Source: Imbricaverruca yamaguchii (lineage: Eukaryota; Arthropoda; Thecostraca; Neoverrucidae). From it: a stretch of 64,000 bases of DNA. The notes beneath the pieces were generated by a model. That model did no database searches and was not told the DNA's origin. It saw only the letters and a list, made by a program, of their open reading frames with translations. The position numbers and the translations under genes are program-made. Shown piece by piece: positions 1 to 10,090 of the stretch (its first letter is position 1; each line of letters opens with the position of its first letter). The stretch lies in assembly GCA_034440575.1 (NCBI GenBank), contig JAOTOL010001569.1, forward strand, positions 1,204,001-1,268,000, read 5' to 3'.

Positions 1-2
1 TA

Positions 3-145
3 CACAGGTCACGTGACTACTCTCCGTAGTCTCGGTGCTGAGCCTACTAGCTCGGTACAGTTCACGTGGCTACCTCCCTAGGTTCGATACAGGTGACGTG
101 GCTACTCTCCTAAGCTCGGTACAGGTCACATGGCTACTCTGTCCG
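3..145. repeat. 32-bp tandem repeat with CACGTG cores
   Basis: Four diverged copies of a unit of about 32 bp, each reading roughly CGGTACAGGTCACGTGGCTA followed by CTCTCCTAAG. The first two keep the palindromic core CACGTG; the last two have drifted to GACGTG and CACATG. The array is cut by the window edge, so its full length is unknown. Confidence 0.7.
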
Positions 146-1190
146 CACACGACACAAAGCAGCCCTCGAACACGGCACTGGCTTTGACCTTGTCAGAGAT
201 TGCGGCGTTCAGGGTCGGGGAAGATGCAGGCTGCTCATAGGTCCCAGCATTTGTGCGAATTCCGTTCCGATGTCAATGCATTTCAGCATTTCGACGGAGA
301 AGGTGGAAAGTGATTTGAATACACCCGATACGAGCTATTTGTCAGTGTCTGCATAATATAACTTTAAGCAAGGCCAACGAGCTGGGTCGAGAAAGAATGA
401 TTGCTAATGTGTATTGTGAGCAACGTACTATTGATACACTTGGCGAAATTTGCATACGAGCTGTTTTCTTTGTGCACAAGCCAGAGGCGGAGCCAGGAAT
501 GTTCGTGGGGAGACAATTCCTCGGAGGGGCACCTTCCAGAGAACAATTCGTCCAGTGGGGTAAGGAGAGGGACCCGCTCTAGTATGCTGAATATCGAGTG
601 CATTTGAACCTTTTCATCCTATATGGGCGCCTTTGTTCAAACATATCCGCCTAGTGTGCGAGGATCCACTCGAGCCTTCCGGAGGGACACCTTTTTCGGC
701 TGGAGAGGTGTCACCTTTCTATTGGGGATGGGCACGTTCGCCCAGTGCCTCTATCCCTGCATTCACCACTGGTACCACCAGATGAGCTGGCCGTGCCTGT
801 AGACGCAGCATACCGAACCCCAAGCGTGTGTATCGTGTTTGCGTCAAAGTGCGGACGACTTCTTTCTGGCTAAATGGGTTGAAGAGCTCATGTGTGTGCT
901 GTTCACGTATGACTAAACGAGAATATGCTTCTAAGCTTGATGTTGTCTCACTTCAGATCTGTCTCGTTAAAATTGTACCTAAGCTTGTTTTACGACGCAA
1001 TTAATGTATTCAGGTTAATGATGCTTAATGTTACCACATGCTTTCGAACCATATTTTTCCATCGGTGACCTCAAAGTCACACGTGATCATTTCATTCGTT
1101 GACCTGAGATGACATTTTAAAGTAAAAATTCACTCGTGGGTTTTGTAATAGCTATATAAGTAAAGACCTATGTCAACTGAATAAGGACAA
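146..1190. other. intergenic, no gene seen
   Basis: No convincing coding signal. Positions 655-760 (CACTCGA, CCTTCCGGAGGGACACC, TCACCTT) resemble 7050-7140, so a low-copy diverged repeat is present in both places. Short overlapping ORFs at 364-607 on both strands look like chance frames. Confidence 0.5.
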
Positions 1191-1193
1191 ACG

Positions 1194-1290
1194 TAATTAT
1201 TTATGTGACTTAAATTCAGTATGTTTCACGACGCATAAAAGGATTATGCGTAGTGAAACAGAATGCATTTAAGGTACCTAAATAATCGAT
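1194..1290. repeat. long imperfect hairpin (palindrome)
   Basis: Two arms of about 45 bp around a 5-base loop (AAGGA). The inner arms read GTTTCACGACGCATAA and TTATGCGTAGTGAAAC, differing at one position. Pairing continues outward through CTTAAAT/ATTTAAG and TTATTTA/TAAATAA. The arms are too long for chance. It may be a tiny palindromic element, the folded end of a deleted element, or the template of a hairpin RNA. Confidence 0.75.
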
Positions 1291-1539
1291 AATTACTTTT
1301 TCTTACTGTGGCGGAACAGGTCTGAATTTGTAAAATTGAACTACACATTTAGGCTGTGAAACAATGATTTTGCCCTCCTTGGCTACACAGAAAATATCTC
1401 TAAACTGTTTATTTGCAATAGCTCTACATCAATACTGCCTGAATTGTGGAAGTTTGACCTGACCCCGCTCGTCAATTATATATGTGATGTGATCAAGTAA
1501 GGTGTCGATATATTTACCCCCCAAAAAAAATATGTTCTG

Positions 1540-2084
1540 GTGTTTAGTTTGTGACTGGAACACTCTGGGACCTGTCCTTCGTGAGGGAACCCTTGGCCTG
1601 CCTCCACCTGACCGCCCGCCCGCTGACAACCAGGATACGTCGTACTTTATTGTGGGGATGACGCTTTCCCTGTACGTAAATACCTCACTAAGCCCTATTT
1701 CCACCAATACCTCCACCATGAAGAAAGAACCTTCAATTACCGTACATCCCGTAGCGAGAGGGTGGTGGAGAACGCCTTCTGGATGATTGCCATGCCTGCT
1801 GCCTGTTGATGCCGTCGCAGACCAAACCTGAAAACGCTATCTTGATTACCAAGGCCCGTGTCATCCTACGCCAAATTATGCGACTCAGATATCCCAACCT
1901 TCAGAATGCAGACCTAGACCAGGAAAGACATGACGGACAGATAATACCACGTGCGTGGAGATATCAAGCCATCATGCAAGAAATGCAAATCGTTGGACGT
2001 GCTCTCCGTGAGGCCCGTGAAGGAAAGCAACTTCACACAGCACTCAAGTACTACTACCGCAGCGAAGCTGGTAGCATACCCTAG
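1540..2084 (+). pseudogene. Harbinger/PIF-type transposase, C-terminal remnant
   Basis: Frame pieces match the pattern I know from HARBI1-like DDE_Tnp_4 transposases: an upstream stretch with LREGTLGLPPP, then DTSYFIVG, a GDDAFP-type motif containing a catalytic Asp, KPY and the final block NYRTSRSERVVENAF with its catalytic Glu. The end matches the usual tail (KPENAILITKA, IMRLRYPN, ending near 2084). One base is missing in the G run near 1658 (IVG and DDAFP lie in different frames), and a stop and frame change follow near 1800. The N-terminal half is not seen. These enzymes cut and paste DNA in the nucleus; this copy cannot make a full protein. The family call rests on remembered motifs. 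Confidence 0.8.
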
Positions 2085-2304
2085 CAAATAGCGGCCCTTA
2101 ACTACAATCAATAGCACCCTGAACTGTGTACTGTGATTGACTAGTTATATGCTTTGTTTATATAGAGAAAATAAAAAGCCAAGTTGTCTCTACGTCATCT
2201 GAATAAAGAGTTTTCCATGTCATATTAATAGAGTTTTCCTTCTCAGAAATAAAGGTGACTATAATAAAAGAATAATGATATAAATAGAACGGAGCATATG
2301 CACT

Positions 2305-2840
2305 TTAACCTGCCCGACTCTCCGGTCAGATCCTCACTAACATGGGGAGAGGGGATAGTAACCCCCTCTAATATCCAAACTAAGCGTCGCACGAAGACGA
2401 AAGGGTTTCATCGGAAAGCGCTTGACGAGTGGGACCAGACTTCATCCCAAAAATGTTCACGAAAAAAATGACGTCACTAGGGGCCCTAGAGTTTCACGAC
2501 TTACATTATGTTTTGGCTCTGGGGAGTTCATTTTGGGGATAATTGAAGAAGAAAAATTGGCATCAGGAAAAGGACAGCGAAATCAACCAGGGCCATCCAA
2601 ATTTTCGGCCACCCAATTTTTATTTCAAATTTTAAAGCTTTCAACTTTTCTTTAATTTTCATTTTCTAATGGATAGAGAAGATCGAGAAACGTTGTTCGG
2701 AGTCAACTTGCTCTAATAAAAAAAGAAGCTTACTTTAGCTAGAATCTTGGATTTGAATTGTAATACGGAAATATGCAAAATTAATCAGTAGTCAAAAAAG
2801 GAAAAAAAGAAAAATTCCTCCGGTATGTTTTGTTGCATCA
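2305..2840 (-). mobile_element. T1 element (TTAA-bounded MITE), truncated copy
   Basis: Starts at TTAACC and carries the diagnostic T1 blocks CGGTCAGATC, GTCATCGGAAAGCG (here CATCGGAAAGCG), a GGGGAGTTCAT block and AATCAACCAGGGCC. It stops near ATGTTTTGTTGCATC, so the far inverted end is missing. Strand is given relative to copies that begin TTAACCCGTCCCGTCTCG. Confidence 0.75.
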
Positions 2841-2856
2841 ATAGTGAGATGCATCA

Positions 2857-2989
2857 GTAGCCAGCTGCGACTTGTTCGGCTCAGACGCGGCTTTTTCGCA
2901 CCCAGTGCGATTTTCAAGATCAGCGGCATGATATTTCGGGTCTTTGTGCGATTTTCGGGCCACGTTTTGACTTGCCCATAGCACGAGTT
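2857..2989. repeat. fragment of the 42-bp minisatellite
   Basis: Repeated GTGCGATTTTC modules that match 8129-8260 almost base for base. The T1 copy that follows sits in the same place relative to this fragment as the T1 copy at 8259, so the two loci were duplicated after T1 had inserted. Confidence 0.65.
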
Positions 2990-3828
2990 TTAACCCGCGC
3001 CGTCTTTCCGGTCAGATCTTCACATCCCGTCTCGGGGGGGGGCGGTTAGTAACCCCTCTAACATTCAAACTGAGCACCGCACGAAAACGAAAGAGGTGTC
3101 ATCGGAAAGCGTTCGTTCGACGAGTAGGGTCCGGGTCCACCCCCCAAAACAATGTCCCCCAAAAAGTGACATCCCCAGGGGGACTAGATTTTCACTTATT
3201 CATTATATTTTTCGCTCTGGGGAGTTCATCTTAGTGGATATATGAGAGAAAAAAAATTTGGAATGAGAAAAGGACAGCGAAATCGACCAGGGCCACACAT
3301 TTTTTGTCCCCCCCCCCCCTATATTTTTGTTGTGAAATTTCAAAATTGAGTTTTCAAGATTTCTTTAATTTTCCTCTTCCATTGGGTAGAGCAGAGACCG
3401 ATAAAGGTTGTTGGAAGTCAACTTACCCTGATAAAAAGTGCTTAATTTAGCCAGAATCTTCTATTTGAACTGCAATTGGCAAATATGCAAAGTTTATATG
3501 TAGTCAAAAACGAAAAAAGATAAAAATCCCACTCGAATGTTTTGTTGCATCCCAAAAGATAAGCAAGCGCTGAAAATTGCATTAACATATCTACATCCAT
3601 TAAAGCGTGACGACTGGTTGAACTTTTTTTAAGGTGACCTCACTTGACCTTGACTAACTCGTTGACCTTACATGGCCTGACTTCAAAAGTTTGTGATGAC
3701 ATGCCAAATTGATGTGGGAAAAATTATGCGAAATTTGGGCACGCTGCCTCTCGCCGTTCGTTCAATATCCGCGAAAAACCTGAGTGGGTGGATGAAGACC
3801 GCCCCCCCCCAGAGACAGTGCGGGTCAA
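2990..3828 (-). mobile_element. T1 element, near full-length copy
   Basis: Begins TTAACCCGCGCCGTCTTTCC and ends ...GAGACAGTGCGGGTCAA, which is a drifted inverted end (GCGGGTTAA). It contains no ORF of note. Internal landmarks are CACGAAAACGAAAG, GGGGAGTTCATC, GACGACTGGTT and the block GACCTCACTTGACC. Termini of TTAA followed by CCC resemble piggyBac-type ends; that family link is an inference. Confidence 0.85.
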
Positions 3829-4076
3829 TTTGTAAAGAGTGAGTGTCTAATATTATGAGCTGGACGCATTATGAAGTTAAAACTATATGACATTACCTTA
3901 CACATCAGTAAACCTCAATGAAGCAATTTACACATTACCAAAGGTGGAGCATAGCAAAGATACGTTCCATGAAATATAACTAATTGAACAACGAAATATC
4001 TGATTGAATTATTTGTTCAACTTCATTACATTTTTGTTGAAATTATAATATTTTCTTTTCAAGTTTTCAATACGTT
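3829..4076. other. AT-rich spacer, no feature
   Basis: AT-rich sequence with no ORF, repeat or RNA signal that I can support. Confidence 0.4.
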
Positions 4077-4082
4077 TTATTT
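4077..4082 (-). terminator. possible polyadenylation signal AATAAA
   Basis: Reads AATAAA on the minus strand, about 240 bases past the last stop codon of the split gene ending at 4323. It is the nearest canonical signal in the right orientation, but the region is AT-rich, so chance is possible. Confidence 0.35.
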
Positions 4083-4322
4083 AACATGATAATGATTGAT
4101 TCGAAAAGTTTTAATATCTAAAAGGCAATATGTATTTCATTTTAACAAATAAAAATATCAAATATCTGAAGTTTGAAGAGCACAAAATTATATCACATCG
4201 CATCACAAATCATTCATAACAAAACTATCGAAGTCAGGTTGCCCGAGAATCAGATCAACATTTAAGTCATGAATCGTCCCTGTGACCACCCTGCTTATCT
4301 TCCCCTATGTTGATCAGCTGCA

Positions 4323-6357
4323 TCAATGTCGTTGATGCCCGTCCCTATCTCCCAACCCTTGGTACTGCAGTAGTTCACTTGTACGTGATGAGTCGCTGGA
4401 GGCTGAGGCTAGGGCCGAGCTAGAAAACAGGTTGGTGATTTTTTCGTGCTGTGGCTGGCCCTTCTGCACCAGGCAGTACGCATCCGCTGCCATGCTGGAG
4501 GTGGTGGAGGCAGAGGCTGGACGGCGCTCGGGCTGGGGCATGTTCTGTAAATACACGAACTCCTGCTGCTGAGAAGGTTGAGACTCCAACGAAAACCGAG
4601 AAAGCACCTGCGGTACCGAGCTGCCTCTGCACTGAGTGAGCACAGACGGTGTGCTGTCTGTGTACTGTTGCACAGGGTCGGGGGCGAACAATGGACGAAC
4701 TTGACTTGGGGTCGGCTGCAGGGGGTCTCTGAACGATTACCTGCAGGTTAAAAAGTTGAAGCACACTACAGATACATGACCTTTGACTACAGCTCCTTGT
4801 CCTTCTGCCGGCTCTCTGAAAGGAACTGTCACAGGATCTCCCCAATTCCTTATTTTTATGAATCTTCTTCTCCGTGAACTTTCTCTTGCCAAAGATGGTA
4901 TTGCTTGTGAGGCCTTCTGGGTGACACTCTGGCTACGATTCTGGGTGATATCGCTGCCGCGTCCTCTCTGTATTGATGGCCCCGCTTGTTGCTCCGCCTC
5001 CTCATCACTGCTCAGGTCTCCGGTCTGTTCCGCCTCCTTCTCCTGCTCACCCTGGAAACATCAGCAATACACCATGAAAAAATATGCTGCTGTTGGTAAA
5101 GAAGGAAGAGGAAAAAAGGCAAGGAATTTTATGGGAAAAGCCGCACACAGATTTTAAAAAGCCATTATGAATATCTGTGACCAACACACTACAACACCAT
5201 GTATGCCGATGTTTACCCGTCTCACCTCTCATCCACTCACGCGGCGAAGAAGGTAGGGATCGAAGAGGGACAACGCGTGTAACTTCCACTGTTGCAGAAC
5301 TGACTACTTGCCTGGCTGGACTTGCCCTCCCACCGACGTACCTTGCCGTAGTCTGTGCTCCAGTTCCGCCAGCATTTCAGGACTGCTGCAGCTGCCCACA
5401 AAACAATTCAGAAATAGTGGCGTTAATAGTTTGCTATGAAATATAATTTTGGTGCTGCAGAAATAGACAAATCATCATATTAGTAATTTTCGCAGAGATA
5501 TAGATATGGTGAGGCAAAAATAAGTTATGTATTACTGAAATATTATGTGCCTATAATTTAACAGTGCACTTTCAATTCGAATAAAAGCACATGTGCTCAT
5601 GAAAGGAACTAATTCATGAATCATGATGGGTGGTCAAATTGCCAAAACTGTGAATAAGATTGCAAATGAAAGTATTATCACTTAGATCCTACATTCAATG
5701 GCTACAACATACTGTGTAGCGTTTTTGCTTATTACGAAGAAAATTGTACCTGATATTGTTTATTATATAGTCAATCATATATGTGGGTGCATGAATTAGA
5801 TTCCAATGAAAGATATGAATCGGAGAATGAACTTGATATGGATAAAAATATTGTGATGTTCATCGCTGAAGACATGTCAACTCTCCCTCATAGTTGTCAC
5901 TTGATAGGTGTGCATCTTGTTCGAACACTGGCACACGTGCTTATAATCAATATGTTTTTACATAAAACACCTTTTTTCAGTTCTGAGCACATGTGCTTTC
6001 ATGCGCACGAATACGATATAACTGAAAAGTATGCACAGTTGAACAAATACTTACAGGTCCAGTTGATACTGCGTGCAGTCTCCCAATTCTGCATCCTTCT
6101 TCTTTCTGTCGATGTTGTTTTCATCGCTGATAGCATAAAAGTAGGGCGTCCTCAAAGAAAGCAACTATCTGATCGAACAACTTATGCTTGGCCGACCCAT
6201 CTTCTTCATCACCTTCTCCTTCATCTTCATCCATGCCTTCTCTATCTTTTTCCCTGTCTTCAAAATCTTCTCTTTGTCTGCCCTGTGCCTCTACAATCTT
6301 CTTATCCTTCCTCTTCTTCACTTTTGCCAAGCCACCCCGCCTCCCTTTTGGTGGCAT
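4323..6357 (-). pseudogene. split gene, MADF-like N-terminus, frameshifted
   Basis: Start codon at 6357, just after a good acceptor (CATTTTACAG). The first coding exon (6055-6357) gives a basic start (MPPKGRRGGLAKVKKRK), an acidic stretch and LFDQIVAFFED. A one-base frame change then leads to TPYFYAISDENNIDRKKKD, reminiscent of MADF/SANT-like DNA-binding domains (remembered, unverified). Further exons are likely at 5226-5391 (WRNWSTDYGK, again needing a frame change, plus an in-frame stop), about 4755-5051 (SSDEEAEQQAGPSIQ) and 4323 to about 4730 (Ser/Gln/Pro-rich tail, QNMPQPE, stop at 4323). Donors GTAAGTATT (6054) and GTGAG (5225) fit. Several single-base losses mean decay or consensus errors. 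A nuclear DNA-binding role is only inferred. Confidence 0.55.
5392..6054 (-). other. intron of the MADF-like gene
   Basis: AT-rich interval bounded on the minus strand by GTAAGTATTTG at 6054 and an acceptor ending GGGCAG at 5392. No other feature seen. Confidence 0.45.
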
Positions 6358-6454
6358 CTTGAAATCTGTAAAATGAATCCGAATGTATATCCTCCACCCA
6401 TGCACATTGTGTGGCGACCACACGGATTATGGCCATTGTACGCAGAGCCGCACC

Positions 6455-6461
6455 TTATATA
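6455..6461 (-). promoter_or_regulatory. candidate TATA box (TATATAA)
   Basis: GGGTATATAAGG on the minus strand in a locally GC-rich stretch, about 100 bases upstream of the start codon at 6357. The expected transcription start lies near 6430, and a short non-coding first exon would splice to the acceptor at about 6368. No clear TCAGT initiator is seen at the right distance. Confidence 0.45.
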
Positions 6462-6489
6462 CCCGCAACAACATCCTGGCGACGCCGCA

Positions 6490-7620
6490 CTAAAATTAAA
6501 TTTTATGGAAAATTATTAATAACGCGTTTACATGAGAATGTCAACCGGAAAAGGAAATTTACCATCGGGTCTATTCGCAAGTGTTTAGATAGCGCGGCAC
6601 GCAAAGCATCTACTTAATCGGATTTTTGCAATTTGACGACTGACGCAATGTGGAAAAAATCCGAATACTTGGCGCATTTTTGTGCTTCTGATCACCTGCA
6701 TCGAGCAGCGGCGCACGCACAATGTATCATCAATTATCCACGTGGTTAGTGGTTATTGGGCAGAGATATAGGAAATGTGTGAATTCGAAAGATTCGCGTA
6801 GCCGATGACACGTTGTCGATGACAACATTGCCCTTTCTTCTTCGTGAATTAAATTGTGCATTGCTTCCAGGCACTTGTTTGGAGGGGCACCATTTTGGGG
6901 GAAGCGCCACTGCGAAACTACCTAGAGTGGCGTCTCTTTCTGAAAAAAATAGATGCGAGTGTACACTAGGGTTTCCCGGAGGGGCGCCGTTCCTTCCAAT
7001 GGGGCGCCTTTTTCTCTCAGAGAGGCGCCTATGGCTGAAAAATTCGACCGGGTACACTCGAACCTTCCCAGAGGGATGTCTTTTCCCGGTCGGAGGGAAA
7101 TCACCTTCCATGGGGAGCACGCCCCCAACGCCACACCCTTTATCCGCGTGTGGTTATCATTGCATCGAAATGTTTCACCGTAAAACAGGAAAGGATGGAA
7201 AAGGTTAGCGTAAGTCAGTGGCTTACGCTAGTGGTAGGGGAGGGGGATAAATGGATTTAGAGTGCGCCTACCTACCGCCTTTGCTTAAAATGTCCCCGAT
7301 TTCTACCACGGTGTTTCAAAGGGGCTCATTTTACTTTTATTTGAAGAATTTAGTGACCAATTTAATTGTCATGTGAAAGGGAGCGCAATCTTCCACCATC
7401 GTTTCTGAGTCACCAAATTTCAACCGCACCCAGTTGAAAGGTTTTTTATCCTTCAGTATCCTTTGATAAGTGACCTCACACTGCTGAAATTACACCTGTG
7501 CAATTAAGCCCCTCTATACAGATAGTAGTAGGGGTGGCGATGTGTTGTGCAATGACGTGTTACGGGCAAGTGAGTATGGCGACTAATTCTGCTTTGTATA
7601 CCTAATGATGAAGAGATAAT
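6490..7620. other. intergenic; GC-rich diverged repeat
   Basis: Positions 6860-7140 hold alternating blocks such as GGAGGGGCGCC, AATGGGGCGCC and TTCCCGGTCGGAGGG, with weak similarity to 500-760. Long frames on both strands here come from skewed composition. No gene is supported. Confidence 0.4.
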
Positions 7621-7625
7621 TTAAT

Positions 7626-7895
7626 TTGACCAGTGTCGGGCCCACCGCACCAAGCGGCGCCCGCACCATCGTTGGTACGGGTGCCGTCAGTGTAGAAGAC
7701 TGTGTGTTGTGGGTGGGCCCCTTGACATTAAAAGAATGTGGCTTGGGTTTCGATGCTAGAGAGTGGGCTTTTGCTGGGCCGAAAGAGATACTCGAGTTCG
7801 GGGTGTTTCATGTGCCAGAATGGGAGAAGAGAATTTGGTCGGAGGTACAACGTGAAATTCCAGTGCGAGTGTTAGAACCTGGTTTAAGTGGATAG
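7626..7895 (+). CDS. possible small ORF, unknown
   Basis: About 89 codons open and ending in TAG at 7893-7895, without an ATG at the left edge. The residue mix is protein-like (FAGPKEILEFGVFHVPEWEK, then REIPVRVLEPG), unlike the surrounding repeats. No family is recognised. No clear acceptor was identified at the left edge. It could be an old exon or a chance frame. Confidence 0.25.
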   Translation: MTSVGPTAPSGARTIVGTGAVSVEDCVLWVGPLTLKECGLGFDAREWAFAGPKEILEFGVFHVPEWEKRIWSEVQREIPVRVLEPGLSG

Positions 7896-8128
7896 CAATC
7901 GGTTTGTATTTATTTGTGTTGCAAGAGCGCAGAACAAGGGGTTTCTTTTGACTGCTAAGCACCTGCGTAAATCACTCAAAAATGAAAAATTTCAATTTCA
8001 GGCATTCCTGGTAATAGCGCCTGTTGGCAATGCATACCTATGTAAAATATATATACACATAATATGTAAAATACAAGTTAATAATTTTCGTGGCCGCAGA
8101 GTGGCATTCCGAATAGGAATATATTCTA

Positions 8129-8258
8129 GCCAGCTGCGACTTGTTCGGCTCAGACGCGGCTTTTTCGCACCCAGTGCGATTTTCAAGAGCAGCGGCATGA
8201 TATTTCGGGTCTTTGTGCGATTTTCGGGCAACGTTTTGACTTGCCCATAGCACGAGTT
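8129..8258. repeat. 42-bp minisatellite, left segment
   Basis: Three to four diverged modules of GTGCGATTTTCNGGGC with ATTTCGGGT or GTTTTGACTT spacing. Same array as 9101-10090, separated from it by a T1 insertion. The near-identical segment 2857-2989 is a second copy. Confidence 0.7.
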
Positions 8259-9100
8259 TTAACCCGCGCCGTCTTTCCGGTCAGATCTTCACATCCCGTC
8301 TCGGGGGGGGGGGGCGGTCAGTAACCCCCCCTAAAATTCAAACTGAGCACCGCACGAAAACGAAAGAGGTGTCATCGGAAAGCGTTCGTTCGACGAGTAG
8401 GGTCCGGGTCCACCCCCCAAAACAATGTCCCCCAAAAAGTGACATCCCCAGGGGGGCTAGATTTTCACTTATTCATTATATTCTTGGCTCTGGGGAGTTC
8501 ATCTTAGTGGATATATGAGAGAAAAAATTGGAATGAGAAAAGGACAGCGAAATCGACCAGGGCCACACATGTTTTTGCCCCCCCCCCCCTATACTTTTTT
8601 TGTTGTGAAATTTCAAAATTGAGTTTTCAAGATTTCTTTACTTTTCTTCTTCCATTTGGTAGAGCAGACCGAGAAACGTTGTTGGAAGTCAACTTACCCT
8701 GATAAAAAGTGCTTAATTTAGCCAGAATCTTCTATTTGAACTGCAATTGGCAAATATGCAAAGTTTATATGTAGTCAAAAACGAAAAAAGATAAAAATCA
8801 TACTGGAATGTTTTGTTGCATCCCAAAAGATAAGCAAACGCTGAAAGTTTCATCAAAATATCTGCATTCGTTAAAGCGTGACGACTGGTTTAACTTTTTT
8901 GGAGGTGACCTCACTTGACCTTGACTAACTCGTTGACCCTAGATGACCTGACTTCAAAATTTTGAAACAGCATGCCAAATTTATTTTGTTAAAGGTATGC
9001 CAAATTTGGGCGCGCGGTAGCGCGCCGTTCGTCCACTGTCTGGTAAAACCTGAGACGGGGGGGGGGGCGGTTGAAGACCCCACGAGATGGGACGGGTTAA
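8259..9100 (-). mobile_element. T1 element inside minisatellite, both ends kept
   Basis: 842 bp, TTAACCCGCGCCGTC at one end and GGGACGGGTTAA at the other, with TTAA at both boundaries. This is the best-preserved terminus pair in the window: TTAA duplication plus inverted ends beginning CCCG. The rest is non-coding. It contains an internal C tract, the GGGGAGTTCATC block, and GGTGACCTCACTTGACC close to the right end. Confidence 0.9.
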
Positions 9101-10090
9101 TAGCGACGACACGATTTTTAGGACCCAACACGTTTTGGGGGCTTTTGGAACGACTGCTGGGACCCTAGGGTGATTTGCCATGACCGGACTGTTTTTTTTC
9201 GTTTCCCCGTCTTCATTTTTTTCGGATGGTCGCGATGACACTTCGCGAGGCCCGGTGCGATCTGTCGTGCCCTTAGTGACTTCAAGGGCCCGGGTGAGGC
9301 CTTTTGGTACCCAGAGGCTCAGTGTGATTTTCAGGGGCCTGGGTGTGAAAATTTTAGGCTCCCCAGAGTGATTTTCAGGGGTATCGGTCCGACTTTGCAG
9401 AGGTCCCAGCGCGATTTTCAAATGCCCCGGCCCGATCTTTTGGGTCCCAGAGTATTTTCCATGGGATCGGCCCACCTTGTTGGGCCCCAGGGTCCTTTTC
9501 AGTGGCCAGATCAAATGTATTTGGCCCCCAGCGTGATTGCCAGTTTCCCCGACCCGACGTTTTGAGGCAACAGCGTGATTTTCGGGGCCCGGCATGACAT
9601 TTTGGGGCCTAGTGATATTTGCATGGGCCGGAGCCCATTTTTAGATCCCAAGTCATTCTTAGGGACCGCAGACCATTTTTTAAAGTCTCAGTGTCATCTT
9701 AGGGGGCCCGGGATGCCTTTTGGGCCCCAGTGTGATTGCATGGGTCTTGGCAATATTTTGGAGACTCTGCGCGACGTTTTGGCCCCAATGAGATTTATAT
9801 GGGGTACCGGTTCGTTTCTCGGGGCCACAGTCCTACTTGTTGGAGCTCGTGTCATTTTTAAGGGCCGAGCAGCGATTTTTGGGACCAGTTTGATTTTAAG
9901 CGGGCTTTGTGCAATTTTGGAGGCCCAATGGTTATTTTCAAGAGGCCCTGCGCGACTTTTTGAGCCCCAAATAAGATTTGTAGTGGTTCAGGTGTGATTT
10001 TTCGGAACCACGGTGGAAAGTTTTGGGAACCTGATGCCATTTTCCGAAGCCCGGCGCGATTCTTTGGGGTCCTTCAACATTTCAGGGGGG
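9101..10090. repeat. degenerate 42-bp minisatellite
   Basis: About 23 diverged units of 41-44 bp resembling GTGATTTTCAGGGGCCCGG followed by CCGACATTTTGGGCCCCAGC. Because 42 is divisible by 3, frames stay open on both strands (for example 8981-9595 minus and 9575-9997 plus), with 14-residue periodicity. These frames are by-products, not genes. Confidence 0.85.

Noticed and set aside
5781..6362. 193-codon plus-strand frame
   Set aside because: Antisense to the acidic/basic exon at 6055-6357, which has the better start context, acceptor and donor.
6746..7208. Overlapping frames of 124 and 131 codons on opposite strands
   Set aside because: Composition follows the GC-rich diverged repeat at 6860-7140; no splice or start signal.
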